From: VAZQ01 sp036557705
GTDB taxonomy: Bacteria; Pseudomonadota; Alphaproteobacteria; Rhizobiales; Xanthobacteraceae
Assembly: GCA_036557705.1 (NCBI GenBank)
Contig: DATBHB010000193.1
Location: 33,246-97,245 of the forward strand
Direction: 5' to 3'
Length of the DNA stretch: 64,000 nucleotides
This document shows positions 46,332 to 55,179 of the stretch, piece after piece (position 1 is the stretch's first letter; each line of letters starts with the position of its first letter). Under the pieces are notes generated by a model that saw only the letters and a program-made list of their open reading frames with translations, searched no databases and was not told the DNA's origin. Both the position numbers and the translations under genes were made by a program.

Positions 46332-47924
46332 ATGACCGAGCAATTTCGCCGAATTAGCCGCGCCTTGATTTCAGTATCGGACAAGACCGGCCTGATCGAT
46401 CTTGCGCGCGCTCTCATCAGCTACGGCATCGAGCTGGTTTCGACCGGGGGAACGCGAGCCGCGCTGCGCGAGGGGTCAGTCGCGGTCCGCGATGTATCCG
46501 ATCTCACCGGCTTTCCCGAAATGATGGACGGCCGCCTCAAGACGCTGCATCCCAGAGTGCATGGCGGCCTGCTCGCGATCCGCGACAACGAGGAACACAC
46601 AGCGGCGATGCGCGCCCACGGCATCTCCGCGATCGACCTCCTGGTGGTCGACCTCTACCCGTTCGAGGAGACGGTCGCCAAAGGCGCCGATTTCGAGACC
46701 GCGATCGAGAACATCGATATCGGCGGGCCGGCAATGATCCGCGGGGCAGCCAAGAATCACGGCGATGTCGTCGTCATCGTTGAGCCTGACGATTACGCCG
46801 CGCTGCTCGAAGAACTCCGGACCCATGACGGAGCCACTACGCTTGCCTTTCGCAAGCGACTCGCCGCCAAGGCTTTTGCCCGCACCGCCGCCTACGACAG
46901 CGCGATTGCCAACTGGTTTTCCACAAACCTCGCCGACGCGAGCCCCACTTGGCGAACGTTCGGCGGCCGCTTGATCGAGGCGCTGCGCTACGGCGAGAAC
47001 CCGCATCAATCGGCTGCCCTCTACCGCAGCGCCGAATCGCGGCCCGGCGTCGCCACCGCGCGGCAGCTTCAGGGAAAGCAGCTGTCCTATAACAACATCA
47101 ACGATACCGACGCCGCCTACGAATGCGTGGCCGAGTTCGACCCGACCCGCACCGCCGCCTGCGCCATCATCAAGCACGCCAACCCTTGCGGGGCCGCGGA
47201 AGGCGCAAGTCTGTTCGCTGCCTACCGCATGGCGCTCGCCTGCGACCCGGTTTCGGCCTACGGCGGTATCGTGGCGCTTAACCGGGCGCTGGATGCCGAG
47301 GCGGCTCGCGCCATCACCGAAATCTTCACCGAGGTCATTATTGCGCCTGATGCGACTGAGGACGCCATCAAGATCGTCGGTGCCAAAAAGAACCTCCGGC
47401 TCCTCCTTGCGGGGGCCCTCCCCAACCCGCGAGCGGACGGCCTGCTCGTCAAATCGGTCGCTGCCGGGCTGCTGGTATCCTCGCGGGACAATGCCGTGAT
47501 CGACGATATGACCCTCAAGATCGTGACCCAGCGCGCGCCCACTGGTTCGGAGTTGCGCGATCTGACGTTCGCCTTCCGGGTGGCCAAGCACGTGAAGTCG
47601 AACACGATTGTCTATGCCAAAAACTGCGCCACGGTGGGCATTGGCGCCGGGCAGATGAGCCGGGTCGATGCGGCCCGAATCGCGGCGCGTAAGGCCGAGG
47701 AGGCGGCCCGCGGCGCCGGATTGCCCGAACCCCTGACGCGGGGCTCCGTGGTCGCATCGGACGCCTTTTTCCCCTTCGCCGACGGCCTCTTGGCGGCGGT
47801 CGAAGCTGGAGCCACAGCGGTAATCCAGCCCGGCGGGTCGGTGCGCGACGATGAGGTTATCAGAGCGGCCGACGATCACGGCCTCGCCATGGTGTTCACC
47901 GGCATCCGCCATTTCCGCCATTAA
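46332..47924 (+). CDS. purH: Bifunctional AICAR transformylase/IMP cyclohydrolase
   Basis: A 530-residue enzyme for the last two steps of IMP synthesis. The N-terminal MGS-like cyclohydrolase domain (residues 8-150) has RALISVSDKTGLIDLARALI, FPEMMDGRLKTLHPRVHGGL and DIGGPAMIRGAAKNH. The C-terminal transformylase domain has LRYGENPHQSAALYRS, QLSYNNINDTDAAY and CAIIKHANPCGAAEG with the catalytic Lys-His. Length is normal and the sequence is intact to the closing VFTGIRHFRH. It follows vapC after 12 bases, but translation signals are its own. Confidence 0.97.
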   Translation: MTEQFRRISRALISVSDKTGLIDLARALISYGIELVSTGGTRAALREGSVAVRDVSDLTGFPEMMDGRLKTLHPRVHGGLLAIRDNEEHTAAMRAHGISAIDLLVVDLYPFEETVAKGADFETAIENIDIGGPAMIRGAAKNHGDVVVIVEPDDYAALLEELRTHDGATTLAFRKRLAAKAFARTAAYDSAIANWFSTNLADASPTWRTFGGRLIEALRYGENPHQSAALYRSAESRPGVATARQLQGKQLSYNNINDTDAAYECVAEFDPTRTAACAIIKHANPCGAAEGASLFAAYRMALACDPVSAYGGIVALNRALDAEAARAITEIFTEVIIAPDATEDAIKIVGAKKNLRLLLAGALPNPRADGLLVKSVAAGLLVSSRDNAVIDDMTLKIVTQRAPTGSELRDLTFAFRVAKHVKSNTIVYAKNCATVGIGAGQMSRVDAARIAARKAEEAARGAGLPEPLTRGSVVASDAFFPFADGLLAAVEAGATAVIQPGGSVRDDEVIRAADDHGLAMVFTGIRHFRH

Positions 47925-48123
47925 CGATGAATCACGTCGATCCGCAGCACCAAGCTCACACGGAGCACAGAACTTGCCCAGCCGAATTGCGTCCAGGCGC
48001 GCCCTCCCCATGGATTTTCTTCTTAGCCTTGTGATATTTAGCCTATTGCACCGCCACACGATTGCTCCAATTAACGAGTTATCAACAGTTTCCGGGGAAC
48101 CATCAGGGAGGGGGGGCGTTTCC

Positions 48124-48390
48124 GTGACAAAACGACGAATTGCAGCCAACAGCGAAGCAATCGCCTCCGCCAAGGGGCGTGCCATGAAACTAAACGACTA
48201 CCTGCGGCGCCAAGCCGAACTGTGCATTGCGATATCCCGGGCGACGTTCGACCTGACCATGGCAGGGCGGTTGCGCGAGATGGCTGTTGACCTCCAGGAC
48301 AAAGCGGCGGAACTGGAAGACCAGATGGGGTTCCCTCCGCACCTGATCGCTGGCAACGGAGCTTCGGAAGGTCAGCGCAACCGGGGTTAG
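48124..48390 (+). CDS. Small conserved protein of unknown function
   Basis: An 88-residue basic/helical protein (VTKRRIAANSEAIASAKGRA MKLN, then DYLRRQAELCIAISRATFDL and AGRLREMAVDLQDKAAELED). The GTG at 48124 has a G-rich GGGAGG site at suitable distance; the ATG at 48184 is a shorter alternative. Similar small proteins are common in Bradyrhizobium-like genomes. No function known to me. Confidence 0.6.
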   Translation: MTKRRIAANSEAIASAKGRAMKLNDYLRRQAELCIAISRATFDLTMAGRLREMAVDLQDKAAELEDQMGFPPHLIAGNGASEGQRNRG

Positions 48391-48471
48391 CCTTATTTCG
48401 TCACAACGGTTCCGTAGAGTGTGCAACGGCGCGACACGCTAATCAGCCGCCACCTTTCAGCCGCCACCTTA

Positions 48472-51400
48472 TTATTTTACCAAGTCAGTCAGCAGGCTCG
48501 CGGCCACCGACAGCTTCGCGAGCGTGAGCCCGGTATCCGCGATTTCGAAGACGGCGGCGCGAATGCGCTCGACCTCGTCCTTGTGGGCGGACGTCCACAT
48601 CTCAACGGCGGCCGCGCCTGTAACTCCGTTGCGCGCCATTTCGGCGGTGAGGCGCCGTTCCGCATCCCCAATTGAATCGAGCGCCCGATCGATAGCAAGC
48701 CGGTCGAAATAATCCGCGACTTTGATGTCGCGGGCACCGCGGGTGATGCGGTCCAATCGGAAAAAGGATTCGGTCGCGAAATATGTCGCCGCAACGTCGC
48801 CGACCGGATGACCGGTGCGGTCACCAACGAGGACGATATCGGAGCCGGCTGCCAAGGCCGGCAAGTTGGCGAGGGCCCGCGCGACCGTTTCGGGCACTCC
48901 TGCTGCGGAAAGTTCCGCAATGCGCGCGGCGCGAGCTTTGTTCGCCTCGACCGACAGGGCGCGGTCAAGCGCTGCTTCGACCCGGGCTATTCCATCGCGA
49001 TAATGCTCGACCACCGCCGCGAGACCTTGAGTGAGTTCGACATTGCGCAGAAACCAGACCAGCCGATCGAGCAGAAACGTCTGCACGGCGGCATAAAGAT
49101 CGAGCTGGAGCTTGCCGGGGACTAGATTATCGAGTTGATCGATTGCGCTGTTGAGCGCGACCAGATTGAAGCTGTCGCGCACCGCGGCGAAAGCCGAGGC
49201 GATGCGCGCGGGTGCCGCGCCGGTCTGGTCGGCGATGCGCACCACCAGCGAAGGACCGCCGCGGTTGATCATCGAATTGGCGAGCGCGGTCGCAATGATG
49301 TCGCGGCGCAGCCGATGGTGCGCGATCGCGTCCGGAAAACGCTCTCGGATCGCGTTCGGAAAATAGCGGTCGAGTTCGCGCGCCAGATAAGGATCGTCCG
49401 GCACATCCGATTCGACAAGATCGCGCTGAAGCGAGAGCTTGGCATAGGCCATCAGCACCGAGAGCTCCGGCCGGGTGAGCGGCTGCGAGCGGCGCCGCCG
49501 CTCGGCAAGCTCCAGCTCATCGGGCAGGAATTCCACGACGCGGTCGAGTTCACCCGCGGCTTCGAGCATGTGCATGAGCCGCCGCTGGAACCCGAGATGC
49601 TCAAGGCCATGCCGCTCGGCGAGCGAAAGCGCCAGCGGCTGCTGATAATTGTTGCGCAGCACGGCTGCCGCCACGTCATCGGTCATGGCCGCAAGCAGCG
49701 CGTTACGCTCGGTGAGAGACAGCCGGCCATCGCGCAGCGGCCGCGCCAGCGCAATCTTGATATTTACTTCGACGTCGGAGGTGTTAACGCCGGCCGAGTT
49801 ATCGATGAAATCGGTATTGAGTCGGATGCCGCGCAACGCGGCCTCGACCCGCCCGCGCTGGGTCATGCCCAGATTGGCGCCCTCGCCGATCACCTTGCAG
49901 CGCAAATCGGCCGCAGTAATGCGAACGCCATCATTGGCGCGGTCGCCGACGGCATCGTCGATCTCGCTCGCCGCACGCACATAGGTGCCAATGCCGCCGA
50001 AGAACAGAAGATCGACCGGCGCCTTGAGGATCGCCGTGATCAACTCGTGCGGCGTGGTCGTGGGCTCGCGGAAGCCGAGCGCCGCACGCGCCTCCGGGGA
50101 CAGTACAATCTCCTTGAGCGAACGTGGATAGACCCCGCCCCCGAGCGAGATCAGCGAGCGCTCGTAGTCCTGCCAGCTCGACCGCGGCAGTTCGAACAGA
50201 CGCGCCCGCTCGGCGAAGCTTCGTTCGGGATCCGGATTGGGGTCGATAAAGATGTCGCGGTAATCGAAGGCGGCAATGAGCCGGATCGTCTTCTCGCGGA
50301 GCATGCCGTTGCCGAACACGTCACCCGACATGTCGCCGACGCCGACCGCCGTGAACGGCGTCTGGCCGACGTCGATGTCCATCTCGCGAAAATGCCGTTT
50401 CACCGATTCCCAGGCGCCGCGGGCGGTGATCCCGATTTTTTTATGGTCGTATCCGGCCGAGCCGCCGGACGCGAAAGCGTCGCCGAGCCAGAAATGGTGC
50501 TCGGCCGAAATTTCATTGGCGAGATCGGAAAAGGTCGCAGTCCCCTTGTCGGCCGCGACCACGAGATACGGATCGTCATCATCGTGGCGCACCACGGCGG
50601 CCGGCGGAATGATCCCTTTCTCATCGAGATTGTCGGTGAGGTCGAGGAGCGTCGAGATAAACAGCCTATAGGCCGCCACGCCCTCCGCCTGCACGGCATC
50701 ACGCCCGCCACCGCTCGCCATGACTTCGGGCAGGAGTTTGGGCACGAATCCGCCCTTGCCGCCCACCGGCACGATGACCGCGTTCTTGACCTGCTGCGCC
50801 TTGGCGAGGCCGAGCACTTCGGTGCGGAAATCCTGCGGCCGATCCGACCAGCGGATACCGCCGCGCGCCACTTTGCCGAAGCGCATGTGCACGCCTTCAA
50901 GACGGGGCGAGTAGACGAAGATTTCGTAAAGCGGGCGCGGCAGCGGCAATGCGTCGATGCGCCGGCTCGCAAACTTGATTGCAATTTGCGCCTTCGGCCG
51001 GCCATCGAGGTCCACCTGAAAGAAATTGGTGCGCACCGCCGCCTGCACGGCATTGACGAAATGGCGCAGAATGAGATCTTCGTCGAGACTCGCGACCGCC
51101 TGGAGCGCCTCCTCGATGGCACCCGCCTCCTCCGCCTCGCGGATCCTGCGTTCGGCGGCCGTGATCTCCGCGCGCGGATCGAAGCGGTTATAAAACAATT
51201 CGACAATGCGAACGGCGATATCGGCGTGTTTCGCCAGCGTCGCGGCCATGTAGCCCTGTGAATAGGTCACGCGAATCTGGCGGAGAAACCGGGCGATGGC
51301 GCGGATGAGCGCAATATCGCGCCACATCAAGCCGGCGGCGAGCACGAGCGCATTGTAGCCGTCATTCTCGGCGCCGCCGGTCATCACCACGATGAAGCAG

Positions 51401-53313
51401 GTTTCGAGCCCCTGCTTGCGCGGGGCGAGGTCGACCGCTTCGCCGCCGGCGCGCTCGAGCACCATGTCGTGAAGCCAAACCTCGCGAGATTCGCGGGCCG
51501 ACATGGCCATCTGGAACGTTCGTTCGTCGACGACACGAAATCCCATGTTTTCGAGCACGGGTACCCGTTCGGATAGCGGAATCGGCCGGCCGTAGCTCCA
51601 GACTTTCAGTCCGAGTGCAGCTCCGTCTTGGCCCCGCCGATGAAAATCGGCGTTGAGCGGGAAGGCCGCGGAGAGGCGTTCGACCACGCGAATATCGCTG
51701 ACCGCGGTGATCGGCGGATAGGCTTCCCGGTAGCCTTCGGAGAAGGCGTCGCGATAACGCTCAAACAGCGCGCGCGCTTTCGCCATGCCGTGCGCCGCCG
51801 CAAGGGCATCGAGGAGCGCATCGCTCCAGGTGCGCACAATGGCGCTGACCGCCTCCTCCAGAGCGCTTCGATCGGGACCAGGCTCGCCTTCTCCGTCAAG
51901 CCCAATAATGAAATGCGCCCGCACCAGCGGACCTTCCGGAAAGAAGGGATAGAAGGCGGTGACACGACCCTTGTAGACGGTGGCCAGATAATCGCCGATG
52001 CGCCGACGGATTTCGCTGTCGTACCGATCCCGCGGCGTGAACACGAGCACAGAGACAAAGCGGTTGAACCGGTCGCGTCGCGCCAACACGCGCACGCGCG
52101 GCCGCTCATCGAGTTGCAGGATGGCAAGGGAGAACCTGTAGAGCGTATCCACATCGACGTGGAACAGTTCGTCACGCGGATAGGTCTCGATCACATTGAC
52201 CAGCGCCTTGCCCGAATGGCTTTCCGGATTGAACCCGGCGCGGGTCACGACGGCGTCGAGCTTGCGGCGCAGATATGGAATGGCGCGCACTGAACCGGTA
52301 TAGACGGTGGACGTGAACAGCCCGACGATCCGAAACTCTCCGATGAGCTTGCGGTCCGGCCCGAACTGCTTGACGCCGACGTAATCCATGTAGACGCGGC
52401 GATGCACCCGCGCGCGCAATGCCGATTTGGTGACGATCAGCGCTTGCGGCTCGTCCAGAAAATCACGTATCTCCGGAGTGATAACCACCAGTTGCTGGCT
52501 GCGGCGCACCACGCTCATCTCGCGTGCGCGCAAGACGCCAAGGCCAGTTTCGTAGCGCGGTTCGAGGGCGGCTTGGTCGGCAGTAAAGACGTAATTGCGC
52601 GCGCCGAGAAAGGTGAAGTTATCCTTCATGAGCCATTCGAGAAATTCGATTGCCTCGGCGACTTCGTCGGCGGGCAGAGGCGGCGGATCGGTCTTGAGGC
52701 CGGCGACGACATCGGCGACGCGGTGCAGCATGGCGCGCCAGTCGGCCACGCAGAGGCGCACCTCGGCGAGCGTCTGCGCGATCGCCGCGACAATACCGTC
52801 GCTGCGCGCCTGGTCCTCGATGCGCTCGACATGGATATGGATGAAGCTTTCGCGCGGCGCCGCCCCGGCGGAGGCGAGCCCGCGGAAGGCGGTGAGCCGA
52901 CCGGCCGGATCGCGTTCGACCGCGAAGATAGGATGCAAGACGAGGCGAATGTCGACGCCCCGTTCGGCGAGTTCGCCCATGACCGAATCGACCAGAAACG
53001 GCATGTCGTCATTGACGATTTCCAGCACCGATACGTGCTTGAGGCGTTCACCGCTGGCCGGCGGCTGTACGAGCCGGATCTTGGGCGCGCCCGGCGCCCG
53101 CTCGGCAAGAAAGCTCCAGGCGCCCTCCGCAAGCGCCGCCAGCTCGCGGGCGTCGTAGCGCACGAGGTCTTCCGGCACCGCACGGGCAAATAGGGAGTCG
53201 ACGAATTCCTTTGGGATTTTGCTTTGGCTTGCCCCGAGCAGGGCTTCGGCCACGGCGACCAGCAGCGCCGCTACTTCCTCCTCCTCGGCGCCAGCAAGCT
53301 GATCATCGGTCAT
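48472..53313 (-). CDS. NAD-specific glutamate dehydrogenase, large (about 180 kDa) type
   Basis: A 1613-residue NAD-dependent glutamate dehydrogenase converting glutamate to 2-oxoglutarate and ammonium. The N-terminal 600 residues are the regulatory region of the large class, with ACT-like modules (LEIVNDDMPFLVDSVMGELA). The catalytic domain shows FGKVARGGIRWSDRPQDFR, VPVGGKGGFVPK with the catalytic Lys, KIGITARGAWESVKRHFREM and GVGDMSGDVFGNGML. The C-terminal NAD domain includes EGANLGMTQRGRVEAAL. Length matches the 1600-residue alphaproteobacterial enzymes. I chose the ATG at 53313; an upstream frame extends to 53454. It is divergent from the AhpD-like gene. Confidence 0.95.
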   Translation of the reverse strand: MTDDQLAGAEEEEVAALLVAVAEALLGASQSKIPKEFVDSLFARAVPEDLVRYDARELAALAEGAWSFLAERAPGAPKIRLVQPPASGERLKHVSVLEIVNDDMPFLVDSVMGELAERGVDIRLVLHPIFAVERDPAGRLTAFRGLASAGAAPRESFIHIHVERIEDQARSDGIVAAIAQTLAEVRLCVADWRAMLHRVADVVAGLKTDPPPLPADEVAEAIEFLEWLMKDNFTFLGARNYVFTADQAALEPRYETGLGVLRAREMSVVRRSQQLVVITPEIRDFLDEPQALIVTKSALRARVHRRVYMDYVGVKQFGPDRKLIGEFRIVGLFTSTVYTGSVRAIPYLRRKLDAVVTRAGFNPESHSGKALVNVIETYPRDELFHVDVDTLYRFSLAILQLDERPRVRVLARRDRFNRFVSVLVFTPRDRYDSEIRRRIGDYLATVYKGRVTAFYPFFPEGPLVRAHFIIGLDGEGEPGPDRSALEEAVSAIVRTWSDALLDALAAAHGMAKARALFERYRDAFSEGYREAYPPITAVSDIRVVERLSAAFPLNADFHRRGQDGAALGLKVWSYGRPIPLSERVPVLENMGFRVVDERTFQMAMSARESREVWLHDMVLERAGGEAVDLAPRKQGLETCFIVVMTGGAENDGYNALVLAAGLMWRDIALIRAIARFLRQIRVTYSQGYMAATLAKHADIAVRIVELFYNRFDPRAEITAAERRIREAEEAGAIEEALQAVASLDEDLILRHFVNAVQAAVRTNFFQVDLDGRPKAQIAIKFASRRIDALPLPRPLYEIFVYSPRLEGVHMRFGKVARGGIRWSDRPQDFRTEVLGLAKAQQVKNAVIVPVGGKGGFVPKLLPEVMASGGGRDAVQAEGVAAYRLFISTLLDLTDNLDEKGIIPPAAVVRHDDDDPYLVVAADKGTATFSDLANEISAEHHFWLGDAFASGGSAGYDHKKIGITARGAWESVKRHFREMDIDVGQTPFTAVGVGDMSGDVFGNGMLREKTIRLIAAFDYRDIFIDPNPDPERSFAERARLFELPRSSWQDYERSLISLGGGVYPRSLKEIVLSPEARAALGFREPTTTPHELITAILKAPVDLLFFGGIGTYVRAASEIDDAVGDRANDGVRITAADLRCKVIGEGANLGMTQRGRVEAALRGIRLNTDFIDNSAGVNTSDVEVNIKIALARPLRDGRLSLTERNALLAAMTDDVAAAVLRNNYQQPLALSLAERHGLEHLGFQRRLMHMLEAAGELDRVVEFLPDELELAERRRRSQPLTRPELSVLMAYAKLSLQRDLVESDVPDDPYLARELDRYFPNAIRERFPDAIAHHRLRRDIIATALANSMINRGGPSLVVRIADQTGAAPARIASAFAAVRDSFNLVALNSAIDQLDNLVPGKLQLDLYAAVQTFLLDRLVWFLRNVELTQGLAAVVEHYRDGIARVEAALDRALSVEANKARAARIAELSAAGVPETVARALANLPALAAGSDIVLVGDRTGHPVGDVAATYFATESFFRLDRITRGARDIKVADYFDRLAIDRALDSIGDAERRLTAEMARNGVTGAAAVEMWTSAHKDEVERIRAAVFEIADTGLTLAKLSVAASLLTDLVK

Positions 53314-53511
53314 GCGCGACCTTCTGCCCGGAGCTGCTTTCCTGGCGCCCGCGGCGGGTATTTCCCATCCAGGCGCGGCACCGAGGGCCGGTCCGGCAAT
53401 ACCATGCCGCGCCGCTTGCGGCATTGTGTGCAGTCGGACGCCGCCGGAATGCAATTCTAGCGCCTATGCTTCTGACCATATAGGTTCACCGGCGCGACAG
53501 GGAGAAGAGGC

Positions 53512-54162
53512 GTGGGCCAAAAACTGAAAACTGCTGCCAAGCAGCGACCTGATCCGGTCAAACGAGGACGGCGAACCCCGCCAACCGCCCACGGCTCCGT
53601 CATGGCATTGAAGCTCAAGCCGGCGCAGCTCTCGCCGGATATGGCGGCCTATTTTGCGCTTTGCGAAGAGAAGCTCGGATTTATTCCGAACGTGCTCAAG
53701 GCCTTCGCGTTCGACATGGCGAAGCTTGCGGCCTTCGTGGCCTATCGCAACGACTTGATGCAGGGGGATTCGGGCCTGAGCAAGCTCGAGCGCGAGATGA
53801 TCGCGGCTGCGGTTTCGGCGCAGAACCGCTGCTATTATTGTGTCACGGCGCACGGCGCCTCGGTGCGCCACCTCTCAGCGGATCCGATATTGGGTGAGCA
53901 GGTAGTGATAAACTACCGGGCAGCGCGCCTTTCCAGGCGCCAGCGGGCAATGCTGGAATTTGCCGTCAAGCTGACCGTTGCGCCCTGGGACGTCGAGGAG
54001 CAAGACCGCGAGCAACTGCGGCGCACGGGCTTTTCCGATCGCGACATCTGGGACATCGCGGCGGTTGCGGGCTTCTACAACATGACCAACAGGCTTGCCT
54101 CGGCAACCGACATGCGGCCCAATACCGAATATCATGGCCAGGCGCGTCATGCGCCGGCATGA
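53512..54162 (+). CDS. AhpD-like peroxidase-related (carboxymuconolactone decarboxylase family) protein
   Basis: A 216-residue protein of the AhpD/CMD superfamily. The redox motif is REMIAAAVSAQNRCYYCVTAHGAS (core EMIAAAVSAQNRCYYCVTAH), matching ExxxxxxxxxCxxCxxxH with both Cys and His. The C-terminal IWDIAAVAGFYNMTNRLASA is typical of the peroxidase-related branch. It probably reduces peroxides or serves as a thiol-dependent antioxidant. The start is the GTG at 53512 behind GGGAG. The divergent partner is NAD-GDH; the exported paralogue B follows after 16 bases. Confidence 0.83.
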   Translation: MGQKLKTAAKQRPDPVKRGRRTPPTAHGSVMALKLKPAQLSPDMAAYFALCEEKLGFIPNVLKAFAFDMAKLAAFVAYRNDLMQGDSGLSKLEREMIAAAVSAQNRCYYCVTAHGASVRHLSADPILGEQVVINYRAARLSRRQRAMLEFAVKLTVAPWDVEEQDREQLRRTGFSDRDIWDIAAVAGFYNMTNRLASATDMRPNTEYHGQARHAPA

Positions 54163-54178
54163 CGGGAGGAGGCATTTG

Positions 54179-55018
54179 ATGGTGAGCCAAAGCTTCGTCC
54201 ACAAATTCATCGTCGTAGGATTGCTGGCCGGGGCGGCGGTTGCTGCCGCGCAAGCGCAGGATTTGTCGAAATATCCGGACTGGTCCGGCCAATGGAAGAA
54301 GCCGGCCGGGATCGGAAACGGTCCATGGGACGTAACCAAGCCGGCGGGGCGAGGCCAGCAAGCACCGCTGACTGCCGAATATCAGTCAATCTATGAAGCC
54401 AAGCTTGCCGAGCGCGCCAGCGGTGGGCTCGGCGGCGATCCGACGTCCCAGTGCGTCCCCCACGGACTGCCGCGAATGATGGTGGGCATCTATCCGATGG
54501 AAATCATCATCACGCCGAAAACCACTTACATATTGAGCGACTACAACGAGCCGCGCCGGATCTTCACCGACGGCCGCGACTGGCCGGCCGAGTTCGAGCC
54601 CACCTTCAACGGTTACTCGATCGGACGTTGGATCGACCGCGGAGACGGACATCTCAGCGTGCTTGAGGTCGACACCCGCGGCTTCAAGGGGCCGCGCACG
54701 TTTGACGGCAGCGGCATTCCCCTGCACACCGACAACCAGACCATCGTCAAGGAGCGCTTCTACCTCGATGAAGTCGACAAGAAGTTTCTGCGCATCGAGA
54801 TCACCACCATCGACCATGCACTGACGCGCCCCTGGAGCGTGGTGCGGCCGTTCCAGCATGAGTCCAATCCGATCTGGCTGGTTGTCGATTGTTCGGAGGA
54901 CAATCGAAACGTCGTGGTCGGAAAGGAAAGCTATCTTGTGAGCGCTGACGGCTTTCTGATGCCGACGAAGAAGGACCAGTCGCCTCCGGACCTTCGTTAT
55001 TTCAGGAAATCGAAGTAG
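54179..55018 (+). CDS. Exported protein of unknown function, paralogue B
   Basis: A 279-residue exported protein (signal VHKFIVVGLLAGAAVAAAQA, cleavage near AQA). It matches the protein at 36882-37715 throughout: YPDWSGQW, LPRMMVGIYPMEIIITPKTT, RRIFTDGRDWP, GYSIGRW, TIVKER and EITTIDHALTRPW. The C-terminus LVSADGFLMPTKKDQSPPDL parallels the paralogue. GAGGAGG lies 7 bases before the ATG. It follows the AhpD-like gene and could belong to its operon. Family unnamed to me. Confidence 0.75.
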   Translation: MVSQSFVHKFIVVGLLAGAAVAAAQAQDLSKYPDWSGQWKKPAGIGNGPWDVTKPAGRGQQAPLTAEYQSIYEAKLAERASGGLGGDPTSQCVPHGLPRMMVGIYPMEIIITPKTTYILSDYNEPRRIFTDGRDWPAEFEPTFNGYSIGRWIDRGDGHLSVLEVDTRGFKGPRTFDGSGIPLHTDNQTIVKERFYLDEVDKKFLRIEITTIDHALTRPWSVVRPFQHESNPIWLVVDCSEDNRNVVVGKESYLVSADGFLMPTKKDQSPPDLRYFRKSK

Positions 55019-55022
55019 CTTC

Positions 55023-55179
55023 GGAGGGTGGACAAAATCGCGTTTCACAACCTGACAGCGTGGGCCGTAAGCGCGTTCACGCGCGTCTGCGACGCGCTAT
55101 GGGCGCGGCGCGATTTTGCCCACGCGGTTGGCCCAGGAGGGGCGCCGTTGCCCACCCTACGAAACTCTCCTGACGCAGT
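55023..55179. repeat. MITE-like palindromic element, family 1 copy 2, containing the 37-base module
   Basis: The left part reads GGAGGGTGGACAAAATCGCG and the right part CGCCGTTGCCCACCCTACGA then TGACGCAGT. Inside is the 37-base module (55069-55105) also seen at 7879-7915. The last bases TGACGCAGTG provide the GTG used as start of the following gene. The gap before gamma-glutamyltransferase holds nothing else. Confidence 0.7.

Noticed and set aside
49135..51261. A 708-codon frame antisense to NAD-glutamate dehydrogenase
   Set aside because: It is a frame opposite a highly biased gene, has no recognisable domain or ribosome site, and the sense strand encodes a complete known enzyme.
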